From assembly GCA_964058805.1 (NCBI GenBank), contig CAXKVV010000602.1, forward strand, positions 1 through 52,064: DNA of 52,064 nucleotides, written 5' to 3'. The position numbers and the translations under genes are program-made. Below the pieces are notes generated by a model. The model worked only from the letters and a program-made list of their open reading frames with translations, was not told where the DNA came from and searched no databases. Positions within the stretch are counted from its first letter, which is position 1. The number at the start of each line of letters is the position of its first letter. Below are positions 1 through 15,258 of the stretch, one piece after another. This DNA comes from Schoenoplectus triqueter (lineage: Eukaryota; Streptophyta; Magnoliopsida; Poales; Cyperaceae).

Positions 1-2543
1 AATTGGCATAATTAGGATTGATTATATTCTTTTTCACTAAATTATGTGTAGTTATGGGGCCAAAAATATTGAAATACTCAGATAACTTTTTTAATTAGCT
101 GTTTCTAATGCATCTCACTTATGTTTTGCGAAAAAGAGTGTCGCAGAATATTCATATCGAAGTCTTAATTGAACAATCTTATAATAGGCACAATTAGGAG
201 TAATTATATTAATTTTCACGAAATTATGTGTATTTATGGGGCCAAAAATTTTAAAAATGTCAAACGACTTGTTTAAACAGCAGTTTTTTTAATGCATCTT
301 ACATATTTTCGTGCAAAATTAGTGTTGTAGAATATTCATATCGAAGTTTTAATTACAAACTCTTACAACAGGCATATTTAGGAGTAATTATTTGAATTTA
401 TGTGAAATTATGTGTAGTTATGCAGCCAAATGTTTTGAAAAACTCAAATAACTTGTTTAAACAGCTGTTTTTAATGCATCTTACTTGGGTTTTGTGCAAA
501 ATTAATGTCGTAGAATATTCATATCGATGTTTTAATTAGAAGATCTTATAATAGACATTCTTAGGAGCAACTATATTAATATTTATGAAATTATATGTAG
601 TTATGCGGCGAAAAATTATAAAAACTCAAACAACTTGTTAAAACAACCGTTTCTAATGCATCTTATTTAAGTTTTGTGCAAAATTTGTGTGGTGCGATGT
701 TCATATCGAAGTGTTAATTGGATAATGTTCTAGTAGGTATAACTAAGAGTAATTATATTAATTTTTAAGAAATTATGTGTACTTATGACGAAAAAAATGT
801 TAAAAATCTTGAACAACTTGTTTAAACAGCGGTTTCTAATACATCTTACTTATGTTTTATGAAAAATTAGTGTCGTTGGATATTCATTTCGCAGTGTTAA
901 TTGAACAATCTTATAATAGGCGTGATTGAAAGTAATTATATTAATTTTCATGAAATTATGTGTACTTATGCGGCCAACAATTTTGAAAAACACAAACAAC
1001 TTGTTTAAACAGCATCCTATTTATGTCTTGTGCAAAATTAGTGTCGTAGGATGTTCATATCGATGTGTTAATTGGATAATATTTTAATGGGTATAATTAG
1101 AAGTAATTATATTAATTTTTACGAAATTATATGTAGTTATGAGGCCAAAAATATTGAAAAACTTAACTTTTCTTAAATAGCAGTTCCTAATGCATATTAC
1201 TCACATTTTGAGGAAAAAATAGTGCCCTAAAATATTCATTTCGAACTGTTAATTGAATCTTATAATAGACATAATTAGTAGTAATTATATTAATTTGCAC
1301 CAAATTATGTGTAGTTATGCGGTCAAAAATTTTCATAAAGCCAAAACAACTTGTTCAAACAGCAGTTTTTAACGTATCTTACTTATGTTTTGTGCAATAT
1401 TAGCGTTATACGATATTCATATCGAAGTTTTAATCGGACAATTTTGTAATAGACGTAATTAGGAGTAATTGTATTAATTTGCACGAAATTATATGTAGTT
1501 ATGCGCCCCAAAAATTTGAAAAACTCAAAGAACTTGTTTAAACGGCAGTTTTTAATGCATCTTATTTATGTTTTGCGCAAAATTTGCGCCATGGAATATT
1601 CATATCGAAGTTTTAATAGGACAATCTTATAATAGGCGTAATCAGGAGTAATTATATTAATTTGCACGAAATTATGTGTAGTTGTGCGGCCAAAAATTTT
1701 CATAAAGCCAAACAACTTGAACAAACAGCAGTTTTTAACCCATCTTACTTATGTTTTATGCAAAATTTGCGTTTATAGAATATTCATATCGAAGTTTTAA
1801 TTGGACAACTTTATAATAGACGTAATTAGGAGTAGTTATATTAATTTTCACGGAATTATGTGTAGTTATGAGGGCTAAAATGTTGAAAGCTCAAAGAACT
1901 TTCTTAAATAGCAGTTTCTGATGCATCTTATTTATGTTCTGTGAAAATTAGCATCGTAGAATATTCATATCAAAGTGTTGATTGAAAATCTTATAAAAGA
2001 CGTAATTAGGATTAATTATATTAATTTATACAAAATTATGTGCAGTTGTGCGGCCAAAGAATTTGGAAATATCAAACAACTTGCTTAAACGGCAGTTTAT
2101 AATGCATCTTACTTATGTTTTGTGCAAAATTAGTGTCGTAGAATATTCATATCGAAGTTTTAATTGGAAAATCCTACAATAGGCATATTCCGGAGCAATT
2201 ATATTAATTTATAAGAAATTATGCGTAGTTATGCAGCCAAAATTTTAGAAAAACTCAAATAGCTTGTTTAAACAGCTGTTTTTAATGCATCTTACTTATA
2301 TTTTGTGCAAAATTAGTATCGTAGAATATTCATATCGAAGTTTTAATTAGAAGATCTTATAATAGGCATGCTTAGAAGTAATTATATTAATTTATAAGAA
2401 ATTATTTATAATTATGCGGCCAAAAGTTTTATAAAACTCGAATAGCTTGTTTAAGCGGTTGTTTTTAAAGCCCCCTACTTATGTTTTGTGCAGAATTGGT
2501 GTTGTATAATATTCATATTGAAGTGTGAATTAGATAATATTTT
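1..2543 (+). repeat. HOR copy 1 (2,543 bp)
   Basis: Used here as the reference unit; the starting phase is arbitrary, set by the window edge. It carries C at 571, G at 1570, four T before gcgaaaaagag and seven A in the gacgaaaaaaatg run at 791-797. Monomer 6 (anchor 882 to anchor 1053) is only 171 bp because it lacks about 12 bp between aaacagc and the catctta block. Confidence 0.95.
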
Positions 2544-5086
2544 AATTGGCATAATTAGGATTGATTATATTCTTTTTCACTAAATTATGTGTAGTTATGG
2601 GGCCAAAAATATTGAAATACTCAGATAACTTTTTTAATTAGCTGTTTCTAATGCATCTCACTTATGTTTTGCGAAAAAGAGTGTCGCAGAATATTCATAT
2701 CGAAGTCTTAATTGAACAATCTTATAATAGGCACAATTAGGAGTAATTATATTAATTTTCACGAAATTATGTGTATTTATGGGGCCAAAAATTTTAAAAA
2801 TGTCAAACGACTTGTTTAAACAGCAGTTTTTTTAATGCATCTTACATATTTTCGTGCAAAATTAGTGTTGTAGAATATTCATATCGAAGTTTTAATTACA
2901 AACTCTTACAACAGGCATATTTAGGAGTAATTATTTGAATTTATGTGAAATTATGTGTAGTTATGCAGCCAAATGTTTTGAAAAACTCAAATAACTTGTT
3001 TAAACAGCTGTTTTTAATGCATCTTACTTGGGTTTTGTGCAAAATTAATGTCGTAGAATATTCATATCGATGTTTTAATTAGAAGATCTTATAATAGACA
3101 TTCTTAGGAGCAAATATATTAATATTTATGAAATTATATGTAGTTATGCGGCGAAAAATTATAAAAACTCAAACAACTTGTTAAAACAACCGTTTCTAAT
3201 GCATCTTATTTAAGTTTTGTGCAAAATTTGTGTGGTGCGATGTTCATATCGAAGTGTTAATTGGATAATGTTCTAGTAGGTATAACTAAGAGTAATTATA
3301 TTAATTTTTAAGAAATTATGTGTACTTATGACGAAAAAAATGTTAAAAATCTTGAACAACTTGTTTAAACAGCGGTTTCTAATACATCTTACTTATGTTT
3401 TATGAAAAATTAGTGTCGTTGGATATTCATTTCGCAGTGTTAATTGAACAATCTTATAATAGGCGTGATTGAAAGTAATTATATTAATTTTCATGAAATT
3501 ATGTGTACTTATGCGGCCAACAATTTTGAAAAACACAAACAACTTGTTTAAACAGCATCCTATTTATGTCTTGTGCAAAATTAGTGTCGTAGGATGTTCA
3601 TATCGATGTGTTAATTGGATAATATTTTAATGGGTATAATTAGAAGTAATTATATTAATTTTTACGAAATTATATGTAGTTATGAGGCCAAAAATATTGA
3701 AAAACTTAACTTTTCTTAAATAGCAGTTCCTAATGCATATTACTCACATTTTGAGGAAAAAATAGTGCCCTAAAATATTCATTTCGAACTGTTAATTGAA
3801 TCTTATAATAGACATAATTAGTAGTAATTATATTAATTTGCACCAAATTATGTGTAGTTATGCGGTCAAAAATTTTCATAAAGCCAAAACAACTTGTTCA
3901 AACAGCAGTTTTTAACGTATCTTACTTATGTTTTGTGCAATATTAGCGTTATACGATATTCATATCGAAGTTTTAATCGGACAATTTTGTAATAGACGTA
4001 ATTAGGAGTAATTGTATTAATTTGCACGAAATTATATGTAGTTATGCGCCCCAAAAATTTGAAAAACTCAAAGAACTTGTTTAAACGGCAGTTTTTAATG
4101 CATCTTATTTATATTTTGCGCAAAATTTGCGCCATGGAATATTCATATCGAAGTTTTAATAGGACAATCTTATAATAGGCGTAATCAGGAGTAATTATAT
4201 TAATTTGCACGAAATTATGTGTAGTTGTGCGGCCAAAAATTTTCATAAAGCCAAACAACTTGAACAAACAGCAGTTTTTAACCCATCTTACTTATGTTTT
4301 ATGCAAAATTTGCGTTTATAGAATATTCATATCGAAGTTTTAATTGGACAACTTTATAATAGACGTAATTAGGAGTAGTTATATTAATTTTCACGGAATT
4401 ATGTGTAGTTATGAGGGCTAAAATGTTGAAAGCTCAAAGAACTTTCTTAAATAGCAGTTTCTGATGCATCTTATTTATGTTCTGTGAAAATTAGCATCGT
4501 AGAATATTCATATCAAAGTGTTGATTGAAAATCTTATAAAAGACGTAATTAGGATTAATTATATTAATTTATACAAAATTATGTGCAGTTGTGCGGCCAA
4601 AGAATTTGGAAATATCAAACAACTTGCTTAAACGGCAGTTTATAATGCATCTTACTTATGTTTTGTGCAAAATTAGTGTCGTAGAATATTCATATCGAAG
4701 TTTTAATTGGAAAATCCTACAATAGGCATATTCCGGAGCAATTATATTAATTTATAAGAAATTATGCGTAGTTATGCAGCCAAAATTTTAGAAAAACTCA
4801 AATAGCTTGTTTAAACAGCTGTTTTTAATGCATCTTACTTATATTTTGTGCAAAATTAGTATCGTAGAATATTCATATCGAAGTTTTAATTAGAAGATCT
4901 TATAATAGGCATGCTTAGAAGTAATTATATTAATTTATAAGAAATTATTTATAATTATGCGGCCAAAAGTTTTATAAAACTCGAATAGCTTGTTTAAGCG
5001 GTTGTTTTTAAAGCCCCCTACTTATGTTTTGTGCAGAATTGGTGTTGTATAATATTCATATTGAAGTGTGAATTAGATAATATTTT
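2544..5086 (+). repeat. HOR copy 2 (2,543 bp)
   Basis: Differs from copy 1 by C to A at 3114 and G to A at 4113 (tatattttgcg instead of tatgttttgcg). The same pair of changes recurs only in copy 6. Confidence 0.94.
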
Positions 5087-7629
5087 AATTGGCATAATTA
5101 GGATTGATTATATTCTTTTTCACTAAATTATGTGTAGTTATGGGGCCAAAAATATTGAAATACTCAGATAACTTTTTTAATTAGCTGTTTCTAATGCATC
5201 TCACTTATGTTTTGCGAAAAAGAGTGTCGCAGAATATTCATATCGAAGTCTTAATTGAACAATCTTATAATAGGCACAATTAGGAGTAATTATATTAATT
5301 TTCACGAAATTATGTGTATTTATGGGGCCAAAAATTTTAAAAATGTCAAACGACTTGTTTAAACAGCAGTTTTTTTAATGCATCTTACATATTTTCGTGC
5401 AAAATTAGTGTTGTAGAATATTCATATCGAAGTTTTAATTACAAACTCTTACAACAGGCATATTTAGGAGTAATTATTTGAATTTATGTGAAATTATGTG
5501 TAGTTATGCAGCCAAATGTTTTGAAAAACTCAAATAACTTGTTTAAACAGCTGTTTTTAATGCATCTTACTTGGGTTTTGTGCAAAATTAATGTCGTAGA
5601 ATATTCATATCGATGTTTTAATTAGAAGATCTTATAATAGACATTCTTAGGAGCAACTATATTAATATTTATGAAATTATATGTAGTTATGCGGCGAAAA
5701 ATTATAAAAACTCAAACAACTTGTTAAAACAACCGTTTCTAATGCATCTTATTTAAGTTTTGTGCAAAATTTGTGTGGTGCGATGTTCATATCGAAGTGT
5801 TAATTGGATAATGTTCTAGTAGGTATAACTAAGAGTAATTATATTAATTTTTAAGAAATTATGTGTACTTATGACGAAAAAAATGTTAAAAATCTTGAAC
5901 AACTTGTTTAAACAGCGGTTTCTAATACATCTTACTTATGTTTTATGAAAAATTAGTGTCGTTGGATATTCATTTCGCAGTGTTAATTGAACAATCTTAT
6001 AATAGGCGTGATTGAAAGTAATTATATTAATTTTCATGAAATTATGTGTACTTATGCGGCCAACAATTTTGAAAAACACAAACAACTTGTTTAAACAGCA
6101 TCCTATTTATGTCTTGTGCAAAATTAGTGTCGTAGGATGTTCATATCGATGTGTTAATTGGATAATATTTTAATGGGTATAATTAGAAGTAATTATATTA
6201 ATTTTTACGAAATTATATGTAGTTATGAGGCCAAAAATATTGAAAAACTTAACTTTTCTTAAATAGCAGTTCCTAATGCATATTACTCACATTTTGAGGA
6301 AAAAATAGTGCCCTAAAATATTCATTTCGAACTGTTAATTGAATCTTATAATAGACATAATTAGTAGTAATTATATTAATTTGCACCAAATTATGTGTAG
6401 TTATGCGGTCAAAAATTTTCATAAAGCCAAAACAACTTGTTCAAACAGCAGTTTTTAACGTATCTTACTTATGTTTTGTGCAATATTAGCGTTATACGAT
6501 ATTCATATCGAAGTTTTAATCGGACAATTTTGTAATAGACGTAATTAGGAGTAATTGTATTAATTTGCACGAAATTATATGTAGTTATGCGCCCCAAAAA
6601 TTTGAAAAACTCAAAGAACTTGTTTAAACGGCAGTTTTTAATGCATCTTATTTATGTTTTGCGCAAAATTTGCGCCATGGAATATTCATATCGAAGTTTT
6701 AATAGGACAATCTTATAATAGGCGTAATCAGGAGTAATTATATTAATTTGCACGAAATTATGTGTAGTTGTGCGGCCAAAAATTTTCATAAAGCCAAACA
6801 ACTTGAACAAACAGCAGTTTTTAACCCATCTTACTTATGTTTTATGCAAAATTTGCGTTTATAGAATATTCATATCGAAGTTTTAATTGGACAACTTTAT
6901 AATAGACGTAATTAGGAGTAGTTATATTAATTTTCACGGAATTATGTGTAGTTATGAGGGCTAAAATGTTGAAAGCTCAAAGAACTTTCTTAAATAGCAG
7001 TTTCTGATGCATCTTATTTATGTTCTGTGAAAATTAGCATCGTAGAATATTCATATCAAAGTGTTGATTGAAAATCTTATAAAAGACGTAATTAGGATTA
7101 ATTATATTAATTTATACAAAATTATGTGCAGTTGTGCGGCCAAAGAATTTGGAAATATCAAACAACTTGCTTAAACGGCAGTTTATAATGCATCTTACTT
7201 ATGTTTTGTGCAAAATTAGTGTCGTAGAATATTCATATCGAAGTTTTAATTGGAAAATCCTACAATAGGCATATTCCGGAGCAATTATATTAATTTATAA
7301 GAAATTATGCGTAGTTATGCAGCCAAAATTTTAGAAAAACTCAAATAGCTTGTTTAAACAGCTGTTTTTAATGCATCTTACTTATATTTTGTGCAAAATT
7401 AGTATCGTAGAATATTCATATCGAAGTTTTAATTAGAAGATCTTATAATAGGCATGCTTAGAAGTAATTATATTAATTTATAAGAAATTATTTATAATTA
7501 TGCGGCCAAAAGTTTTATAAAACTCGAATAGCTTGTTTAAGCGGTTGTTTTTAAAGCCCCCTACTTATGTTTTGTGCAGAATTGGTGTTGTATAATATTC
7601 ATATTGAAGTGTGAATTAGATAATATTTT
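5087..7629 (+). repeat. HOR copy 3 (2,543 bp)
   Basis: I saw no difference from copy 1 at the positions checked (C at 5657, G at 6656). Confidence 0.94.
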
Positions 7630-10172
7630 AATTGGCATAATTAGGATTGATTATATTCTTTTTCACTAAATTATGTGTAGTTATGGGGCCAAAAATATTG
7701 AAATACTCAGATAACTTTTTTAATTAGCTGTTTCTAATGCATCTCACTTATGTTTTGCGAAAAAGAGTGTCGCAGAATATTCATATCGAAGTCTTAATTG
7801 AACAATCTTATAATAGGCACAATTAGGAGTAATTATATTAATTTTCACGAAATTATGTGTATTTATGGGGCCAAAAATTTTAAAAATGTCAAACGACTTG
7901 TTTAAACAGCAGTTTTTTTAATGCATCTTACATATTTTCGTGCAAAATTAGTGTTGTAGAATATTCATATCGAAGTTTTAATTACAAACTCTTACAACAG
8001 GCATATTTAGGAGTAATTATTTGAATTTATGTGAAATTATGTGTAGTTATGCAGCCAAATGTTTTGAAAAACTCAAATAACTTGTTTAAACAGCTGTTTT
8101 TAATGCATCTTACTTGGGTTTTGTGCAAAATTAATGTCGTAGAATATTCATATCGATGTTTTAATTAGAAGATCTTATAATAGACATTCTTAGGAGCAAC
8201 TATATTAATATTTATGAAATTATATGTAGTTATGCGGCGAAAAATTATAAAAACTCAAACAACTTGTTAAAACAACCGTTTCTAATGCATCTTATTTAAG
8301 TTTTGTGCAAAATTTGTGTGGTGCGATGTTCATATCGAAGTGTTAATTGGATAATGTTCTAGTAGGTATAACTAAGAGTAATTATATTAATTTTTAAGAA
8401 ATTATGTGTACTTATGACGAAAAAAATGTTAAAAATCTTGAACAACTTGTTTAAACAGCGGTTTCTAATACATCTTACTTATGTTTTATGAAAAATTAGT
8501 GTCGTTGGATATTCATTTCGCAGTGTTAATTGAACAATCTTATAATAGGCGTGATTGAAAGTAATTATATTAATTTTCATGAAATTATGTGTACTTATGC
8601 GGCCAACAATTTTGAAAAACACAAACAACTTGTTTAAACAGCATCCTATTTATGTCTTGTGCAAAATTAGTGTCGTAGGATGTTCATATCGATGTGTTAA
8701 TTGGATAATATTTTAATGGGTATAATTAGAAGTAATTATATTAATTTTTACGAAATTATATGTAGTTATGAGGCCAAAAATATTGAAAAACTTAACTTTT
8801 CTTAAATAGCAGTTCCTAATGCATATTACTCACATTTTGAGGAAAAAATAGTGCCCTAAAATATTCATTTCGAACTGTTAATTGAATCTTATAATAGACA
8901 TAATTAGTAGTAATTATATTAATTTGCACCAAATTATGTGTAGTTATGCGGTCAAAAATTTTCATAAAGCCAAAACAACTTGTTCAAACAGCAGTTTTTA
9001 ACGTATCTTACTTATGTTTTGTGCAATATTAGCGTTATACGATATTCATATCGAAGTTTTAATCGGACAATTTTGTAATAGACGTAATTAGGAGTAATTG
9101 TATTAATTTGCACGAAATTATATGTAGTTATGCGCCCCAAAAATTTGAAAAACTCAAAGAACTTGTTTAAACGGCAGTTTTTAATGCATCTTATTTATGT
9201 TTTGCGCAAAATTTGCGCCATGGAATATTCATATCGAAGTTTTAATAGGACAATCTTATAATAGGCGTAATCAGGAGTAATTATATTAATTTGCACGAAA
9301 TTATGTGTAGTTGTGCGGCCAAAAATTTTCATAAAGCCAAACAACTTGAACAAACAGCAGTTTTTAACCCATCTTACTTATGTTTTATGCAAAATTTGCG
9401 TTTATAGAATATTCATATCGAAGTTTTAATTGGACAACTTTATAATAGACGTAATTAGGAGTAGTTATATTAATTTTCACGGAATTATGTGTAGTTATGA
9501 GGGCTAAAATGTTGAAAGCTCAAAGAACTTTCTTAAATAGCAGTTTCTGATGCATCTTATTTATGTTCTGTGAAAATTAGCATCGTAGAATATTCATATC
9601 AAAGTGTTGATTGAAAATCTTATAAAAGACGTAATTAGGATTAATTATATTAATTTATACAAAATTATGTGCAGTTGTGCGGCCAAAGAATTTGGAAATA
9701 TCAAACAACTTGCTTAAACGGCAGTTTATAATGCATCTTACTTATGTTTTGTGCAAAATTAGTGTCGTAGAATATTCATATCGAAGTTTTAATTGGAAAA
9801 TCCTACAATAGGCATATTCCGGAGCAATTATATTAATTTATAAGAAATTATGCGTAGTTATGCAGCCAAAATTTTAGAAAAACTCAAATAGCTTGTTTAA
9901 ACAGCTGTTTTTAATGCATCTTACTTATATTTTGTGCAAAATTAGTATCGTAGAATATTCATATCGAAGTTTTAATTAGAAGATCTTATAATAGGCATGC
10001 TTAGAAGTAATTATATTAATTTATAAGAAATTATTTATAATTATGCGGCCAAAAGTTTTATAAAACTCGAATAGCTTGTTTAAGCGGTTGTTTTTAAAGC
10101 CCCCTACTTATGTTTTGTGCAGAATTGGTGTTGTATAATATTCATATTGAAGTGTGAATTAGATAATATTTT
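7630..10172 (+). repeat. HOR copy 4 (2,543 bp)
   Basis: I saw no difference from copies 1 and 3 at the positions checked (C at 8200). Confidence 0.94.
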
Positions 10173-12715
10173 AATTGGCATAATTAGGATTGATTATATT
10201 CTTTTTCACTAAATTATGTGTAGTTATGGGGCCAAAAATATTGAAATACTCAGATAACTTTTTTAATTAGCTGTTTCTAATGCATCTCACTTATGTTTTG
10301 CGAAAAAGAGTGTCGCAGAATATTCATATCGAAGTCTTAATTGAACAATCTTATAATAGGCACAATTAGGAGTAATTATATTAATTTTCACGAAATTATG
10401 TGTATTTATGGGGCCAAAAATTTTAAAAATGTCAAACGACTTGTTTAAACAGCAGTTTTTTTAATGCATCTTACATATTTTCGTGCAAAATTAGTGTTGT
10501 AGAATATTCATATCGAAGTTTTAATTACAAACTCTTACAACAGGCATATTTAGGAGTAATTATTTGAATTTATGTGAAATTATGTGTAGTTATGCAGCCA
10601 AATGTTTTGAAAAACTCAAATAACTTGTTTAAACAGCTGTTTTTAATGCATCTTACTTGGGTTTTGTGCAAAATTAATGTCGTAGAATATTCATATCGAT
10701 GTTTTAATTAGAAGATCTTATAATAGACATTCTTAGGAGCAACTATATTAATATTTATGAAATTATATGTAGTTATGCGGCGAAAAATTATAAAAACTCA
10801 AACAACTTGTTAAAACAACCGTTTCTAATGCATCTTATTTAAGTTTTGTGCAAAATTTGTGTGGTGCGATGTTCATATCGAAGTGTTAATTGGATAATGT
10901 TCTAGTAGGTATAACTAAGAGTAATTATATTAATTTTTAAGAAATTATGTGTACTTATGACGAAAAAAATGTTAAAAATCTTGAACAACTTGTTTAAACA
11001 GCGGTTTCTAATACATCTTACTTATGTTTTATGAAAAATTAGTGTCGTTGGATATTCATTTCGCAGTGTTAATTGAACAATCTTATAATAGGCGTGATTG
11101 AAAGTAATTATATTAATTTTCATGAAATTATGTGTACTTATGCGGCCAACAATTTTGAAAAACACAAACAACTTGTTTAAACAGCATCCTATTTATGTCT
11201 TGTGCAAAATTAGTGTCGTAGGATGTTCATATCGATGTGTTAATTGGATAATATTTTAATGGGTATAATTAGAAGTAATTATATTAATTTTTACGAAATT
11301 ATATGTAGTTATGAGGCCAAAAATATTGAAAAACTTAACTTTTCTTAAATAGCAGTTCCTAATGCATATTACTCACATTTTGAGGAAAAAATAGTGCCCT
11401 AAAATATTCATTTCGAACTGTTAATTGAATCTTATAATAGACATAATTAGTAGTAATTATATTAATTTGCACCAAATTATGTGTAGTTATGCGGTCAAAA
11501 ATTTTCATAAAGCCAAAACAACTTGTTCAAACAGCAGTTTTTAACGTATCTTACTTATGTTTTGTGCAATATTAGCGTTATACGATATTCATATCGAAGT
11601 TTTAATCGGACAATTTTGTAATAGACGTAATTAGGAGTAATTGTATTAATTTGCACGAAATTATATGTAGTTATGCGCCCCAAAAATTTGAAAAACTCAA
11701 AGAACTTGTTTAAACGGCAGTTTTTAATGCATCTTATTTATGTTTTGCGCAAAATTTGCGCCATGGAATATTCATATCGAAGTTTTAATAGGACAATCTT
11801 ATAATAGGCGTAATCAGGAGTAATTATATTAATTTGCACGAAATTATGTGTAGTTGTGCGGCCAAAAATTTTCATAAAGCCAAACAACTTGAACAAACAG
11901 CAGTTTTTAACCCATCTTACTTATGTTTTATGCAAAATTTGCGTTTATAGAATATTCATATCGAAGTTTTAATTGGACAACTTTATAATAGACGTAATTA
12001 GGAGTAGTTATATTAATTTTCACGGAATTATGTGTAGTTATGAGGGCTAAAATGTTGAAAGCTCAAAGAACTTTCTTAAATAGCAGTTTCTGATGCATCT
12101 TATTTATGTTCTGTGAAAATTAGCATCGTAGAATATTCATATCAAAGTGTTGATTGAAAATCTTATAAAAGACGTAATTAGGATTAATTATATTAATTTA
12201 TACAAAATTATGTGCAGTTGTGCGGCCAAAGAATTTGGAAATATCAAACAACTTGCTTAAACGGCAGTTTATAATGCATCTTACTTATGTTTTGTGCAAA
12301 ATTAGTGTCGTAGAATATTCATATCGAAGTTTTAATTGGAAAATCCTACAATAGGCATATTCCGGAGCAATTATATTAATTTATAAGAAATTATGCGTAG
12401 TTATGCAGCCAAAATTTTAGAAAAACTCAAATAGCTTGTTTAAACAGCTGTTTTTAATGCATCTTACTTATATTTTGTGCAAAATTAGTATCGTAGAATA
12501 TTCATATCAAAGTTTTAATTAGAAGATCTTATAATAGGCATGCTTAGAAGTAATTATATTAATTTATAAGAAATTATTTATAATTATGCGGCCAAAAGTT
12601 TTATAAAACTCGAATAGCTTGTTTAAGCGGTTGTTTTTAAAGCCCCCTACTTATGTTTTGTGCAGAATTGGTGTTGTATAATATTCATATTGAAGTGTGA
12701 ATTAGATAATATTTT
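10173..12715 (+). repeat. HOR copy 5 (2,543 bp)
   Basis: Like copy 1 (C at 10743), with a private G to A at 12509 that turns the anchor into ttcatatcaaag. Confidence 0.94.
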
Positions 12716-15258
12716 AATTGGCATAATTAGGATTGATTATATTCTTTTTCACTAAATTATGTGTAGTTATGGGGCCAAAAATATTGAAATACTCAGATAA
12801 CTTTTTTAATTAGCTGTTTCTAATGCATCTCACTTATGTTTTGCGAAAAAGAGTGTCGCAGAATATTCATATCGAAGTCTTAATTGAACAATCTTATAAT
12901 AGGCACAATTAGGAGTAATTATATTAATTTTCACGAAATTATGTGTATTTATGGGGCCAAAAATTTTAAAAATGTCAAACGACTTGTTTAAACAGCAGTT
13001 TTTTTAATGCATCTTACATATTTTCGTGCAAAATTAGTGTTGTAGAATATTCATATCGAAGTTTTAATTACAAACTCTTACAACAGGCATATTTAGGAGT
13101 AATTATTTGAATTTATGTGAAATTATGTGTAGTTATGCAGCCAAATGTTTTGAAAAACTCAAATAACTTGTTTAAACAGCTGTTTTTAATGCATCTTACT
13201 TGGGTTTTGTGCAAAATTAATGTCGTAGAATATTCATATCGATGTTTTAATTAGAAGATCTTATAATAGACATTCTTAGGAGCAAATATATTAATATTTA
13301 TGAAATTATATGTAGTTATGCGGCGAAAAATTATAAAAACTCAAACAACTTGTTAAAACAACCGTTTCTAATGCATCTTATTTAAGTTTTGTGCAAAATT
13401 TGTGTGGTGCGATGTTCATATCGAAGTGTTAATTGGATAATGTTCTAGTAGGTATAACTAAGAGTAATTATATTAATTTTTAAGAAATTATGTGTACTTA
13501 TGACGAAAAAAATGTTAAAAATCTTGAACAACTTGTTTAAACAGCGGTTTCTAATACATCTTACTTATGTTTTATGAAAAATTAGTGTCGTTGGATATTC
13601 ATTTCGCAGTGTTAATTGAACAATCTTATAATAGGCGTGATTGAAAGTAATTATATTAATTTTCATGAAATTATGTGTACTTATGCGGCCAACAATTTTG
13701 AAAAACACAAACAACTTGTTTAAACAGCATCCTATTTATGTCTTGTGCAAAATTAGTGTCGTAGGATGTTCATATCGATGTGTTAATTGGATAATATTTT
13801 AATGGGTATAATTAGAAGTAATTATATTAATTTTTACGAAATTATATGTAGTTATGAGGCCAAAAATATTGAAAAACTTAACTTTTCTTAAATAGCAGTT
13901 CCTAATGCATATTACTCACATTTTGAGGAAAAAATAGTGCCCTAAAATATTCATTTCGAACTGTTAATTGAATCTTATAATAGACATAATTAGTAGTAAT
14001 TATATTAATTTGCACCAAATTATGTGTAGTTATGCGGTCAAAAATTTTCATAAAGCCAAAACAACTTGTTCAAACAGCAGTTTTTAACGTATCTTACTTA
14101 TGTTTTGTGCAATATTAGCGTTATACGATATTCATATCGAAGTTTTAATCGGACAATTTTGTAATAGACGTAATTAGGAGTAATTGTATTAATTTGCACG
14201 AAATTATATGTAGTTATGCGCCCCAAAAATTTGAAAAACTCAAAGAACTTGTTTAAACGGCAGTTTTTAATGCATCTTATTTATATTTTGCGCAAAATTT
14301 GCGCCATGGAATATTCATATCGAAGTTTTAATAGGACAATCTTATAATAGGCGTAATCAGGAGTAATTATATTAATTTGCACGAAATTATGTGTAGTTGT
14401 GCGGCCAAAAATTTTCATAAAGCCAAACAACTTGAACAAACAGCAGTTTTTAACCCATCTTACTTATGTTTTATGCAAAATTTGCGTTTATAGAATATTC
14501 ATATCGAAGTTTTAATTGGACAACTTTATAATAGACGTAATTAGGAGTAGTTATATTAATTTTCACGGAATTATGTGTAGTTATGAGGGCTAAAATGTTG
14601 AAAGCTCAAAGAACTTTCTTAAATAGCAGTTTCTGATGCATCTTATTTATGTTCTGTGAAAATTAGCATCGTAGAATATTCATATCAAAGTGTTGATTGA
14701 AAATCTTATAAAAGACGTAATTAGGATTAATTATATTAATTTATACAAAATTATGTGCAGTTGTGCGGCCAAAGAATTTGGAAATATCAAACAACTTGCT
14801 TAAACGGCAGTTTATAATGCATCTTACTTATGTTTTGTGCAAAATTAGTGTCGTAGAATATTCATATCGAAGTTTTAATTGGAAAATCCTACAATAGGCA
14901 TATTCCGGAGCAATTATATTAATTTATAAGAAATTATGCGTAGTTATGCAGCCAAAATTTTAGAAAAACTCAAATAGCTTGTTTAAACAGCTGTTTTTAA
15001 TGCATCTTACTTATATTTTGTGCAAAATTAGTATCGTAGAATATTCATATCGAAGTTTTAATTAGAAGATCTTATAATAGGCATGCTTAGAAGTAATTAT
15101 ATTAATTTATAAGAAATTATTTATAATTATGCGGCCAAAAGTTTTATAAAACTCGAATAGCTTGTTTAAGCGGTTGTTTTTAAAGCCCCCTACTTATGTT
15201 TTGTGCAGAATTGGTGTTGTATAATATTCATATTGAAGTGTGAATTAGATAATATTTT
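12716..15258 (+). repeat. HOR copy 6 (2,543 bp)
   Basis: Carries A at 13286 and A at 14285, the same two-site haplotype as copy 2, which lies four units upstream. Confidence 0.94.
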
